Part shown: positions 33,607-44,755 of the stretch, in pieces | Numbering within the stretch: the first letter of the stretch is position 1 | Layout of the letters: each line of letters begins with the position of its first letter | Source: Sorex araneus | Lineage: Eukaryota > Chordata > Mammalia > Eulipotyphla > Soricidae | Reading direction: 5' to 3' | Length of the DNA stretch: 64,000 nucleotides | Assembly (NCBI RefSeq): GCF_027595985.1 | Contig: NC_073313.1 | Span: forward strand, 216,134,066-216,198,065 | Made by a program: the position numbers and the translations under genes | The notes under the pieces: model-generated | Databases searched by the model: none | Told to the model about the DNA's origin: nothing | What the model saw: only the letters and a program-made list of their open reading frames with translations

Positions 33607-34089
33607 ATAAGAATTTCATAAGACAGATTCAGGTAAACAGGTAAATTAAAATGACAATACAATAGGGGTAAAAATTTTCCTTGCATGTTTTTCCCAAGAA
33701 AATAAATGCAAGCCTTCATAAGTCATACCTCATATATGAGAGAATATGCCTCTCTTCTAAGTCCTCTCCCTCTCTTCTTTCCCTCATTACTTTATTCCCT
33801 TCTTTCTCTTGGTCCTCTGTCTTTTTCTTTTCTCTCTCTCTCTCTCCCCTGATATTACTTTCTTTGTTAAAGCCTGTTTCACCTCAAAATTTCAGGAGAT
33901 TTTGGGCCACATGTTATGGTTGTTTATTTCCTAAGCCCCTCTCTACTTAAACTTGATTAAAGCGATGATTTAAATTATTTCTAATTATGTGTTTGAAAGC
34001 ATCCTGAAACCCCTTGAGATATTCTATGCTGCTAAAAATATAAACCACAATAAAACAACATGATAAAACTGTTTTTCCTTTTCCTTGAA
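33607..34089. other. Unique DNA with pyrimidine-rich tract
   Basis: A T/C-rich stretch lies at about 33755-33850. No feature is otherwise recognised. Confidence 0.5.
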
Positions 34090-34385
34090 CAGAACTTTTA
34101 AAATTTTATTTTACTTTTAAAAATTTTTCATTTATTTTATTTTCAGAGTTGTTTACATTGATTGCATTCAATATTTCAACAATATTTCAACACCAATCCC
34201 ACCGCCATTACACCTTCCCACCACCTTTATTTTAAGTTTTCTCACCACCACCTAAGCCTGCCCCAAAGGCAGATACTAATAATTTATTTTGTATTGCTGC
34301 TATTAATAATTGACTAAAAATGATCCAAAAAGGTTTCTTAGAGGAAAGTGTGTGAAAAAGAACTTCTATAAAATTTTTCTAACGG
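34090..34385 (-). repeat. Family B 3' end (L1-like)
   Basis: Poly-T, then ATTTCAACACCAATCCCACC, CTTCCCACCACC, TAATTTATTTTG and GGTTTCTTAGAGGAAAGTG. This is the reverse complement of the ends at 50640-50860 and 56980-57205. Confidence 0.7.
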
Positions 34386-34392
34386 ATTCATA

Positions 34393-34542
34393 AAAGGGCT
34401 AGAGAGATAACTCTGGCACTTGCCTTACTCATCCCTGGGGTTCCATCCCTGGGACCACATATAGTACTCTAATACCTGAGCACAAAGCTAGGAGTAAACC
34501 CCAAGAACAGCCAAGTGAGCCCCCAAACCATTTTTTTAAAGG
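34393..34542 (+). mobile_element. t1 SINE
   Basis: GGGCTAGAGAGATAACTC, TCCATCCCTGGGACCACAT, CCTGAGCACAAAGCTAGG, ending in a poor A/T-rich tail. Confidence 0.7.
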
Positions 34543-35000
34543 ACTCATGTAAACAAAAAAGAAACCAAAGCTTTGGCTGATTTTGTAACTTTGTTTGAGA
34601 CACTTTGGAATACTCATACTCTGTTCTCCATTCTGAAAAACATAAATAAATCAAAATTCAAAGTATTTTCCTTTAAGACATGCTGGTTTCTTCTGTTCTC
34701 AACACTTAAAACACAGGAATCACAATTAAGGGCATAAGTTTTCCTGGGGAAATGCATTTGCTATCTCAGAAATTTGAAGGAAAACACCCGAGAAAATGGC
34801 TTTTCCGTTTCCTTTTAACACAGTTATAATTTACATCAAAATTTTTTTCAAGAAAAGGACTACCTCAGCACCCTGATTGGGCATATAAACATTGCGATAA
34901 AAACAAATTAAACTAAAATAAAATCTTTGTTTTTACCGAACTGCATTTATAATTTAATAGTGGTTAGTAGATTAGTTTTGAGTCATTTTGACTTTGTCCC
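34543..35000. other. AT-rich DNA
   Basis: No feature is recognised. Confidence 0.5.
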
Positions 35001-35870
35001 ACTTTTTTATAAATAAATTTTTTAAATTTAATTTAATTTTATTTTATAAAGTAGTTCACAACATTTGATTACATTTAGTATTTGAAAACCAGTCCACCAT
35101 TATTATACCTTCCCACCACCATATTTTGGATGTTTCCATCCTGAACTCCAACCCTCGCCCCAACGTAGAACTGAAATAATTTATTTTGCATTGTTTGTTA
35201 TGAAACACTGCTGAAAATGCTACAAAAAAGTTTCCTTAGAGAAAAGAGTGTTAAGATTCTGTATTTCACTAAGGAGCATTAAGAGATCATTAACATGTTG
35301 TTAAAGGTTGAACCTTGTATATATATATACACACCTTGTATATACATATACACACCGTGTATATATATACACATCTCTCTAAGATTGATTGCTTCCCACT
35401 TTAAACCCCATCATATGTGGTATGGTCCTCTTAAATTATGAGTGGTGTGAGGTCTGAGTTATATGAGATATGAGGTATTTGCAGCCGTATGGTCCAGGAA
35501 GAGATTCAGTTGTGCGTGAGTTTCAGCCCGAGAGTACGGAGAACAGCCATGAGTATGGCACTGATTGTGTTCTGGAGGTTTTCGGCTGCCTGGGCTTGGT
35601 CCCTTGGGGCATAGAGGGGTCTCACTCGCCCCACTCTGGGGTGGGGAGAGTGAAACAGCCTAGGTCGGGGTCAGGCGTGTGCTGTGTTATGCACCCTTCC
35701 AGGAGAGGACATGTGACTCTGGATCGTGGCCAATAACGAGATTATCTGGTGCCAGCAGGAGGTGGTTTATGGGCGTGATTGCCAAGTTGCCAGATATAGG
35801 GGAATACATGGGAGGAGGATCCACATTCCCAGTTCCTTTGAGACTCGGTTCTACTTTTAACCTCTCGAAT
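35001..35870 (-). repeat. Longest family B element: 3' end, TA microsatellite, GC-rich module
   Basis: In minus sense: the GC-rich module (35870-35460), then CCACATATGATGGGGTTTAAAG, then TA/CA microsatellite blocks (35320-35375), then the L1-like 3' end with A-rich tail at 35001-35060. This shows that the three modules belong to one element about 870 bp long. The open frames in the GC-rich part are not conserved between copies. Confidence 0.7.
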
Positions 35871-36103
35871 TTTAGAATCAGTAAGGTGTTTGCCTTGTAC
35901 AGGGCCGACCTTGGTTCAATTCCTTTGTCCCTATTGGAGAGCCTGGCAAGCTACCTAGAGTATCCCACCCTCATTGCAGAGCCTGGCAAGCTACCCATGG
36001 CATATTCGATATGCCAAAAACAGTCACAACAAGTCTCACAATGGAGATGTTACTGGTACCCGTTGGAGCAAATCGATGAACAACAGGATGGTGGTGCTAC
36101 AAT
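35871..36103 (+). mobile_element. t2 SINE, short form
   Basis: TAAGGTGTTTGCCTTG, CTATTGGAGAGCCTGG, CATATTCGATATGCC, GAGCAAATCGATGAAC. The first part of the head is lost or diverged. Confidence 0.85.
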
Positions 36104-36490
36104 GCTTTATTTATTAAATGTGTTTAATTCTATTATTTTGTACTAGGTTATTGTGAACAATAAGTAAGATAATACACTAAAATGCTAAGCCAATCATAGT
36201 AAGCATTTGATAATCTTTGCCTATTATTGTGAGTAATAAGGAACCTGAGACCATATGCCCAGAGTTTATCTAATGCACGCTCCTCTGCGACATGACAGAC
36301 AAGTTCTGGCCACCTCACTTACTTTTGAATAACTAACTGCAGCTGCACTCCAAATCTCCCAAAGATCTCCAACGATTCAGAGTGCTGAACATTATTTATT
36401 TATACTTACCTATATTATCCAGGCACTGAGAACACCGTGATATCATTCAGTGGTCTCAAATATATGAGTGAATGTTACCTATTTTTTCCA
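36104..36490. other. Unique DNA
   Basis: No feature is recognised. Confidence 0.5.
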
Positions 36491-36815
36491 CTTCTCATCA
36501 TTCTGGTCACTTTTTGGGAGGCCTTTACAGTTTTCTAGGGAGATACTCTCAGCAATGCTCAGGAGGTATGGGCCCCTCCTCCCCCCAGAGATTCTCAGTC
36601 AACTAGGCAGCAGATCAATGCAAGCACTGAAGGGAGCAGCATTGCTGAGGGATCAAGGATTATATGTGTAGTTTTAGGGATACCATGTTAAATGTGTCAG
36701 CGCTGGGGACCTTCATGGCCATGTTCAGTGGTGGTCAGGGATATCTATGTACCCATTGATGTCCAGGGCACCATGTGGTGCCAGGAGTCAAACCCTAGCT
36801 GGTATTTTTGTCTTC
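36491..36815 (-). repeat. Degenerate SINE-like region
   Basis: Blocks such as CAGCAATGCTCAGGAGG and CAGGAGTCAAACCCTAGC recall t1 SINE parts in reverse orientation, but the region is longer than one unit. Confidence 0.4.
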
Positions 36816-37235
36816 CTACCCACTTTTCAGAGCTTTCATGAATGTAAGAAAAGTTATATCATGTGAAGAAGCTGAGTATTATTTTCTAATCCCCTTATTC
36901 TTGAGAAAATTCAGGATGGAAAAGAAGTACTTAGGCCAGAGGTGTTTTTTTTTTTTTTCTGAGACAGTGACTGGCAATCTTAGTCTTTTCCCCAGAGATG
37001 TCTAAGGAGTTTACAGAAAAAACAAAATTTTCAGATTGTTTTCTGTGCTTAAAGTTCTTGCCCTTGGATTACAAAACTGAGATTAATGAACATTCTGCAA
37101 GTGCGGTAACACAGGGAAAGAGAGGAAAAGCTAAACTAGTAGTGGTAAAGGTTAATGATAAGAGAGTTTTGAACATACTTGTGGTAGAAAGGTGCAAAAT
37201 AACTTTATACTTCAAAGCTGTATAAGTTAATGCTA
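36816..37235. other. Unique DNA with possible MIR remnant
   Basis: The 36870-36940 segment (GAAGCTGAGTATTATTTTC, TTGAGAAAATTCAGG) faintly resembles a reversed MIR. No ORF is supported. Confidence 0.35.
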
Positions 37236-38118
37236 CTTTAACTATGTACATATAAGAAAATGAAAAAAATAGGCTCTGATCACCAATAAAAGTTGAATTC
37301 TCATCCTCATTTACTGCTACATAGAGGAATCTGGAGAGTATTAAGCTGAGTAAAGTTAGCCAGAAGGAGAGAGTCCAACACAGAATAATCTCTCTCATAT
37401 GCAGGAGATATATATATATATATATACATGCACCTATATAAATTTATTTAGGCATATATGTTTATTTGTATTCATTTATATTTATACACTTATTTTATAT
37501 AATATGTTATTTATGTATTATGTATAAAATAATATAATTTGTTATGTATTAATATATAACAAGTTATATATTTTATTTAGATATTAAATATATTGTTTGT
37601 ATATTATTTTTAATTATTTCATATATGTATGGGCTGGAGCAATAGCACAGCAGTAGGGCATTCGCCTTTCATGCAGCTGACCCATGTTTGATTCCTCCAC
37701 CCTTCTTGGAGAACCTGGCAAGATACCGAGAGTATCGTGCCCCCATGGCAGAGCCTGGCAAGCTACCTGTGTCATATTGGACATGCCAAAAAGTAACAAG
37801 TCTTACAATGAGACGTTACTGGTGTCCACTCAAGCAAATCGATGAGCAATGGGATGACAGTGACTGTGACAGTGATATATATATACATATATCTATGTAT
37901 ATATGTATGTATATATATACATACATGTATATATATGTATGTATATATGAAGCCTCTCGTGAAGCAGACAGATGGGAAGCAACTGGGGGTGGGGGAGCAT
38001 TGGTAGAGGTAGAGGAAGTGAACACTAGTGAAAGGATCAATATTGAAATTTTATAGTCCTGAAACCCAACCACAAGTAACTTTTTAACTCTACAGTGACT
38101 AAATTAAAAAAGTAAATG
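37236..38118 (+). mobile_element. Old L1-type 3' end split by a SINE
   Basis: AATCTGGAGAGTATTAAGC and AAAGTTAGCCAGAAGGAGAG correspond to the last codons of L1 ORF2 (compare [13 protein letters not shown]). A TA-rich expansion and a t2 SINE interrupt it. 37960-38118 continues as 3' UTR-like sequence. Confidence 0.5.
37629..37880 (+). mobile_element. t2 SINE, short form, full head
   Basis: GGGCTGGAGCAATAGCACAG head, GAGTATCGTGCCCCCATGG, GAGCAAATCGATGAGC, (GTGACT)n tail running into a TA-rich microsatellite. Confidence 0.9.
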
Positions 38119-38375
38119 CCAAGTTTGCACCCTCTACCATATACTTCACCCATTTTATTTGATTTAACCGCTCCTCTTCCCCCTTTCCTCCTGGTAGTCA
38201 ATAATTTGGACTTAGAGCCCCAAGAACCTATTTCTGTTTCATTTTAATTGTTTATTTTTCTTATTTCCTTAACTTCGACATATGAATAAAATATGTTGTA
38301 CATCTTTCTCCATGTGAATTATTAATTTTAAATTGCAATTAAATTTTGTCCCTGGTTTTTACACTATAAAGCATT
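38119..38375. other. Unique DNA
   Basis: No feature is recognised. Confidence 0.5.
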
Positions 38376-38540
38376 ACTTAGGGCTAGACAGATAGATAGT
38401 ACAATATGTAGGGCATGTGCCTTGTACACAACCAACTCTTATTTGATCCCAGACACAAAGTATGACCCCCAAATCATACCAGAAGTGATCCCTGAGTACA
38501 GAGCTAAGATAAACCCTGGGTACCAAAATAAGCAAATGAA
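38376..38540 (+). mobile_element. t1 SINE
   Basis: GGGCTAGACAGATAGATAGT, AGGGCATGTGCCTTG, TGATCCCTGAGTACAGAGC. Confidence 0.8.
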
Positions 38541-39008
38541 GAATAATAATAACAAAATATTACTTTATATTGACTAGGAACAATGTAAGTAAAAGCTGGA
38601 TAATTAAAAATATATGCCAACTACATTAGGATGTTGGTGTCCATAAGTAATCATGAGCAGTTGCTCTTGATTCAAGTAAAACAATCCCCAAAGTTCCAGC
38701 AGATATGGTAATTATTTTAAATGTCTACACTGCTAAAATGTGAAATTATTAAAGAAATTCAAGAATTAAATATCATAACCACATAACAGCTAGGGAATTA
38801 ATTATCAAAATAATAATTTTAGGAAAATGATAGTGAACATCTTTGGTTTGCAATTACATTTTAAATTATTAAAGAATAAACTTTTGAAAATATACTACAT
38901 AAAACACCTTAGACTGGGATTAATAGTTTTATATTTTAGTGTTATGTTAACCAAATGAAAAATATCTATGTGTATGCATAAGAGCCTGCTTGCTTCTTTT
39001 TGCTTGCT
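38541..39008. other. AT-rich DNA
   Basis: No feature is recognised. Confidence 0.5.
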
Positions 39009-39178
39009 TGTTTTTTTGGAGGCCAACCTGACTCTGTTCAGGTTTTACTCCTGGCTCTGACCTCAGGGATCACACAGTGGGTCTCAAGAGACCATATGTA
39101 GAGGAAGGGATCAAATTCAGGTCAGGTACATGCATGATAGGTACCTTCTCCACTATACTATACTATCATCTCCCTCGC
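39009..39178 (-). mobile_element. t1 SINE
   Basis: Plus strand: TTTACTCCTGGCTCTGACC, TCAGGGATCACACAG, CCATATGTAGAGG, TATCATCTCCCTCGCC. Confidence 0.75.
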
Positions 39179-40033
39179 CTCTGGTTGCATTTTGAGAGAT
39201 TCTATCATTCAGATACACAATTTTCATATGATATATTGTATAACACTTTCATTCTGTGGACACAGACAGTGGTGTTTCCTATTACATTATTTTATTTTCT
39301 ACTTAATATATACAGATAATGTGTACTTAATCTATAGTCTATAGTGACTTGGTCTACGGAAAAAAGATAAACATAGAATAAATTAAATTGAAAAGTAGGT
39401 GAAGAGAATTTTTGAAAGTATGAAAAGTTGAAGCAAAAGCTTGTAAAATAGTTTAAAATTATATTTAATTCATCTTCACTTTTGTTTTTCATTCTAGAAT
39501 ATGAAAGCATTTTTTCTCTATTTCTCTGACTCCTAATAACAATGATGCTAATTTGAGGGAATTATCATAGTGAATCTGAGAATGATATAACTACCATTAA
39601 TATGGTAGAATTTTAGGTGCAACACAATACTAGAAATGTTTAATGAATTATTTATTTCTTATTCTTCATAACAAGCATTTGGCAACAAATAAGAAAATTC
39701 AACAAAAAGAGTATAAAGGTTTGCTTACACATGCAATAAAGAGTCTAGGACTGGAATTGAGGTTCATGATACTAATAAATAAAGTCTTTTTTTCATTTTT
39801 CTTAACATTTTCAGAGTTTAACTTCATCATCCCAAGAGAATCTAGTCTGTGGTAAGCAAAATGAACAAAGTGGTAAGAAAAGAGGAAAACCTATAGCAGA
39901 GAAACAAAGTCACCTCAGAAACCCTCTGTGTTGGGAACAGACCTGTGTCTCACGACTGAACAGTAATGCAAGAAAATTAAGGAAAATAAATATTTTAGCC
40001 ATATATAAAATCTAGTTTTCATTTTTTAATTAT
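39179..40033. other. AT-rich DNA
   Basis: No feature is recognised. Confidence 0.5.
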
Positions 40034-40285
40034 AGAGGAAGCATGGGGCTGGAGCAATAGAGCCTTGCAGGCGGCAAACCCGGGTTTGATTCCTCCGCCC
40101 CTCTCGGAGAGCAAGCCCCTCTCGGAGAGTATCTTGCCTGCACGGCAGAACCTGGCAAGCTACCCATGCCGTAATCGATATGCCAAAAACAGTAACAACA
40201 AGTCTCACAATGGAGATGTTACTGGTGCCCGCTCGAGCAGATCGATGAGCAATGGAATGACAGTGACAGTGACAGAGGAAGCATG
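40034..40285 (+). mobile_element. t2 SINE with internal 15-bp duplication and 12-bp target duplication
   Basis: AGAGGAAGCATG flanks it at 40034-40045 and 40274-40285. Within it, GCCCCTCTCGGAGAG is repeated at 40097-40111 and 40115-40129. The head is partly deleted (GGGCTGGAGCAATAGAGCC). Confidence 0.93.
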
Positions 40286-40769
40286 AGTATGTATTGAATA
40301 GACTGTAGTATCCGCTTCCCAATGAGTAGAGCTCAGGAATATTTCTTTTTTCTTGGGCATCCAAAAAAAGTACAGACCACTTACACGTGTCAGGGAGTGA
40401 AAGACAATACTTTTTAGATAATTTTTCTACTAAAAATGCATAATCTAGGTAATTGCTATGATATAACTTTAGTAAGGTAATACAGATCCAAAGTTCTATA
40501 CTTCTATACTATATTTTATATGATAGTTTATAAGCTTCACTTTAGAAATGAAACAGTATTCTAACTGCTAATTTAATAGACATGTACAACTACCTAGATC
40601 AAGCAAGATATTATTTTCAATGCTTGTGATACAGGTACTAATAAGATAGGGCTCTTAAATGAACAGTCATTATAGTGTTTGAAATCTTCATCAATCCAAC
40701 CATATATGTTTAGTGTTAATATACATGTTAATTAATAAAAATAAAGGAAGTTATTTTAAGAGAATTATA
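40286..40769. other. AT-rich DNA
   Basis: No feature is recognised. Confidence 0.5.
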
Positions 40770-40948
40770 AACTCTTTTTTTTTACTTTTTGGGTCACACC
40801 CAGCAATGAACAGAGGTTACTCCTGGCTCTGCACTCAGGAATCATCCCTGGCGGTGCTCAGTGGACCATATGGGATGCTGGGAATCGAACCCGGGTTGGC
40901 CGCGTGCAAGGCAAACGCCCTACCCACTGTGCTATTGCTCCAGCCCCA
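40770..40948 (-). mobile_element. t1 SINE, young copy
   Basis: Plus strand: GGGTCACACCCAGCAATG, GCGGTGCTCAGTGGACC, ATCGAACCCGGGTTGGCCGC, TGTGCTATTGCTCCAGCCCC. It retains several CpGs and is among the least diverged t1 copies. Confidence 0.92.
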
Positions 40949-42125
40949 GGGGGTCAGTTTTATGATCAGTAAAATGGAAAGAATTATTCCATGAGGGAGT
41001 GACTAGATGGTATTGTGAAGTTTCTTCTTCTCTAAGATCCAAGTTTCTCTTCTCTGATTTTATTTCAGAAACTGCGGGCAAATAACAAAGGAGGAAAGAC
41101 AAGATGGAAACAGACAAACATGGAGTATTTAAATTTGGGGTTAGAAAAAGGAGGGGAGAGTTATCTTTGTGTGCTTGTGAAAAATCCAATGGAGCAAATG
41201 TTTTAGTTGAATATACACCCATGTGTCTATTTGTATGTATATATGCATATGTATATGTACTAGCTTGTACCAGTTATGTTTTCTGTCTTACAAATCTCAA
41301 AAAAAAATCTACAATATCACAATCCTTCTTTGAAGGACTTAAAAAAAAAAGATTTTTTTAGTTTATCCAGGAAAAATTTCCTCTACAAATCAGTAATTGG
41401 ATAATTTACTATCTCCTAGTACACATCTTGTTACTATTAAGTACTGCATACCAGATTTTTTCCTTTACAGAGATTTATGTGACATGGTATTAAATTTCCT
41501 GGAACAATTCCACTAAGTTCTGAAGTAGTTATTTTCCTTTCCTCTTCCAGGTGCAAAATGGGTTGATAACAACCAGAAGCTGACTTGTCAGTGCTATGCT
41601 TCTACATGAACTTGGAAAAATACCAACACAAAACAAATACCACAACCACCATCACCTCCAACTCTATCATGATTCTTCCTCTAGATTACTGTCAAAGTGC
41701 CTTACACATATTATATATAAATATTAACATATTCTTTAGGAAATTTTCCTTTATTAAACTTTTTTCTAATTATACTATGTTACCTGACAATTATACTATG
41801 TTTTGGGGAATGTTAATTGATTCATTTGGCTAAAATGATGCTTCATTTGAGTAAATTTTCTGCATCAGTTTTAGCTTTCTAATTTGAAATCTGTGCTTTC
41901 TCTTAAAATAAGGAGGTTATCAAGTACATTTACTTTATTGCTTTCCTAATTCCATCATATTTGTTTGTTTATTTTATCTCTATGACTGGCCATGATTCAA
42001 TTTAATTTCACAAGTATATGTTACAATCTATTGTATATAAATTTCTGACTTAAGCATTCAAGTAGAAAGATGAACAATAGAGCTATACAGCTCTTGTTTC
42101 CATTTTACTATTTCATATATTTTTA
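40949..42125. other. AT-rich DNA
   Basis: No feature is recognised. Confidence 0.5.
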
Positions 42126-42490
42126 AAAAGTGTGACAGATTTTATTTGGAAGTTTTGAGGAAGTTTTAAATAGAGAGAGACAGAGACAGAAAGAGACAGA
42201 GAGACACACAGAGAGAAACAGAGAGAAAGATAGAGAGAAAGACAAAGACAGAGACAGAGAGACAGAGACAGAGAGCGAGAGCAATATCATGTTCAAGAAA
42301 GAATATGGGCTTCCCCAGAATGAAGAGAGAGTCCCAGTACATGCATACATGCTCCATGGTTAGATATGAAAGTACACGTTTCAACAGGGGAGATGTGGGA
42401 GATACATGTGCTTGGGGGATCACATCAGCATCAACACATGGGCACAGGCAGCACATGGGCTCTGATAGCACATGTGTTTACTTCCTTTGT
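42126..42490 (-). repeat. LTR-like repeat with purine microsatellite, left copy
   Basis: GATTTTATTTGGAAGTTTTG (AATAAA on the minus strand), a (GAGACA)n/(GA)n tract at 42169-42280, then ATCATGTTCAAGAAAGAA and TGAAAGTACACGTTTC. The same order occurs at 48655-48990. Both copies are in the same orientation around an integrase remnant, so they may be LTRs. Boundaries are unclear. Confidence 0.5.
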
Positions 42491-42675
42491 TCAAGTTGAC
42501 TTTTTTTTCTGCTTTTTGAGTCACATCTGGCGATGCTCAGGGCTACTCCTGGCTCTGCACTCAGGAATCACTCCTGGCGGTGCTCAGGGGACCATATGGG
42601 ATGCTGGGAATCGAACCCATGCAAGGCAAACGCCCTACCCACCATGCTATCACTCTAGCCCTCAAGTTGACTTTT
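42491..42675 (-). mobile_element. t1 SINE with perfect 14-bp target duplication
   Basis: TCAAGTTGACTTTT at 42491-42504 and 42662-42675. Plus strand core: TGAGTCACATCTGGCGATGC, GGCGGTGCTCAGGGGACC, GCTATCACTCTAGCCC. Confidence 0.93.
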
Positions 42676-43529
42676 ATAGGTTTTTTTTTTCCAAGCTTCC
42701 CTATGTGAGGCTTTCTATCTAGATAAGAGTGCATTGCTACGGTGTTTGCTGCGGGATAGAGTGGGAAGTAGTTGATGCTCTTTTCTATTTCCTTCCTGGC
42801 CTTTACTCCTCCTACAGGTTCTCTCAAAGAAGGTTCAGCCTTTTCTGTGTCTTTGCTGGCTCCAGGTAAATGTCTTATCAGGCCTTAGTCCCTGAGTCCA
42901 CAGGAACTAAGCCTTTGGGATGTTGGTTTTATTACTTCCCAAGAACTCAATACCAAGGGGGACCTTCCCTGATTACCTGCCTGCCTGCTTCATATCCTCC
43001 ACTAGAGATTTCACCACTTTAAATCTTTAAGAGGTTAGAGGTCCATATTTTGGAGCTTCTTTATGCTGACCAATGACTGTAGACCCTGCCTGAATAAGGG
43101 ACGAAATCTCTCACTACCTTAGTTTTAAATGGGGTTCAGGCAATGATTTATTGAGTTTCAGATTTGTCAGTCTAAAAATCTGAAAGGAGACGAGAACACG
43201 ATAAAAAAAAAAAAGACTGGAGGTGTACAAAAGCTTTTTCTATATCCATGGAGAGTAGAGTTGTTTGCTACTTTAGAAAACTCGGCATTCACTTCGATTT
43301 CTTTCTTTTAGACACTAGTGATCCCACTTTAGAAATATGTTAGGCCCTGTTTCTGTCAGCTGCATGCCAGTAATTATCCTTAAGAGCAGTTTTAGATAAA
43401 GAGACATGATGCCTAGCTTTTAGGTGAGGAGTATTCTCTAGTTTTTTGTAAAAAGAAGTATTTAGTCCTTGGGTTCATAGGAATATGTTGACTTGTTCTC
43501 TGTCTAAATGTCACAGCTTGGTGTAGATG
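42676..43529 (-). other. Probable retroviral-region sequence without readable gene
   Basis: This lies 3' of the integrase remnant in minus sense, where env and U3 would be expected. No recognisable env motif is found. Only about 0.85 kb is present, so most of env must be missing or too decayed. Confidence 0.35.
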
Positions 43530-43810
43530 GAACTGATTTCATCATGGAAAGATGAACCCAAGTAGAAATTCCATTAACTTTCTCAGCTGTGGGAGTTCTC
43601 AGGATAGCTTGATACGGCCCCTTCCACTTAGGCAACAGTTGTTCTAAAGGGAAACCAGCTTTCCAAGTATTTAGTAAGACCCAACTACTAGGATGGAATT
43701 ATTTTTTGGGGTGAGGCAAAAAAGCATGTTCATATTTCTGAATTTCCTGCTGCACTTGTCTCTGATTAAAAACATAGTTGGTTGTTCTAAACTTTGAGTA
43801 TAATAAGAAA
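43530..43810 (-). pseudogene. Endogenous retrovirus pol remnant: integrase C-terminus
   Basis: The minus strand reads an in-frame piece (43530-43692) typical of gammaretrovirus-like integrase C-termini: WVLLNTWK, then LPKWKGPYQAIL, then TPTAEKVNG and TWVH. Immediately upstream, QVQQEIQKYEH in a shifted frame fits the preceding integrase region, so at least one frameshift lies near 43700. Integrase inserts proviral DNA; this copy is broken. Confidence 0.75.
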
Positions 43811-43957
43811 TCTGTGGTTAAAAGGGCCTGCCAAATGACAGTGTCTAACTGTTTCTTTGGGGGCTGCACTGTCTTCAATAGTTTTGGGATTTCTATCCCA
43901 TACTTTACTGCATTTGGGGGCTGTTAAAAATCATTCAGGTATTTATATATATATTTA

Positions 43958-43958
43958 T

Positions 43959-43999
<41 letters not shown>

Positions 44000-44243
44000 T
44001 CCATTCATCGTTGATTTTCTCGAGCGGTCTCAGGAATGTCTCCATTCGTCCTAGCCCTGAGATTTTAGAAGCCCATCTTTACTCATCCTTCCCAACGGTG
44101 CCGCATTGGAGGATCTTTCAGGCTCAGGGAATGAGACCCATCACTGTTACTAGTTTTGGCATATGGATATGCCACAAGGAGCTTGCCAGGGTCACCCATG
44201 CGGGCAGGAAACTTTTGGTAGCTTGTGAGGTTCTTTGAAGGAG
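43958..44243 (-). mobile_element. t2 SINE, long form, with (TCA)n tail expansion
   Basis: A (TCA)n microsatellite (43958-43999) is continuous with the SINE tail. Then come CATCGTTGATTTTCTCGAGC, the RTE-leader block (ATTGGAGGATCTTTCAGG, GAATGAGACCC) and the GGCATATGG junction, ending near CTTTGAAGGAGAG. Confidence 0.85.
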
Positions 44244-44603
44244 AGAATTAGGCTATAAGATGTGCTGTGGTCACACACTTCTGGGAGCTTAATTTTATAG
44301 TCTCTGGATGTTGGCCGTTGATGAGATTATATGGTTAGCGTGGTGGGGCTAGCTACTGAAAAATGGGGGATCTGAGCGGAAGAGGCCCAGTCCCGATCCA
44401 AGCAGGCTTGGAGATCTCAGCCCCAGGTCCTGCACACCTGGGTTCCTCTGCCGGATCCTTCCTGCGTGAAGCTTGTCTGAGTGTGTGGAGAGGGGCCTTT
44501 AGCATGGCTGTGGCTGGGTTCTGGAGGTCTTTGACTGCCAATGCTTTGCTTGGGGCAGGGAGGGAAACTAAACCTGCCCCCTCCAAGGGGCCCTGGTGAA
44601 GAC

Positions 44604-44636
<33 letters not shown>

Positions 44637-44755
44637 CATTTATCTATGCATATATATGCATATATGTATACATGTATTTATATATTATATATTTATATAT
44701 GTATATATATTATATGTGAACTTATAATGAATATTTAGAATCAGATCTATATAAA
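44244..44755 (-). repeat. Family B GC-rich module plus TA microsatellite
   Basis: 44244-44600 matches the reverse complement of 4191-4472 (GGGGATCTCAGCCCC-like blocks, CCCAGTCCCGAT) and partly 35690-35790. A TA-rich tract follows at 44602-44720. Confidence 0.65.

Noticed and set aside
37816-38056. Tyr/Ile-rich frames
   Set aside because: They are produced by TA microsatellite sequence next to a SINE.
40034-40285. Repeated short units of t2 SINEs considered as a CRISPR-like or satellite array
   Set aside because: The units are dispersed, each with its own target duplication, so they are retroposons.
44353-44637. GC-rich frames on both strands near a TA tract
   Set aside because: They lie in the family B module and are not conserved between copies.
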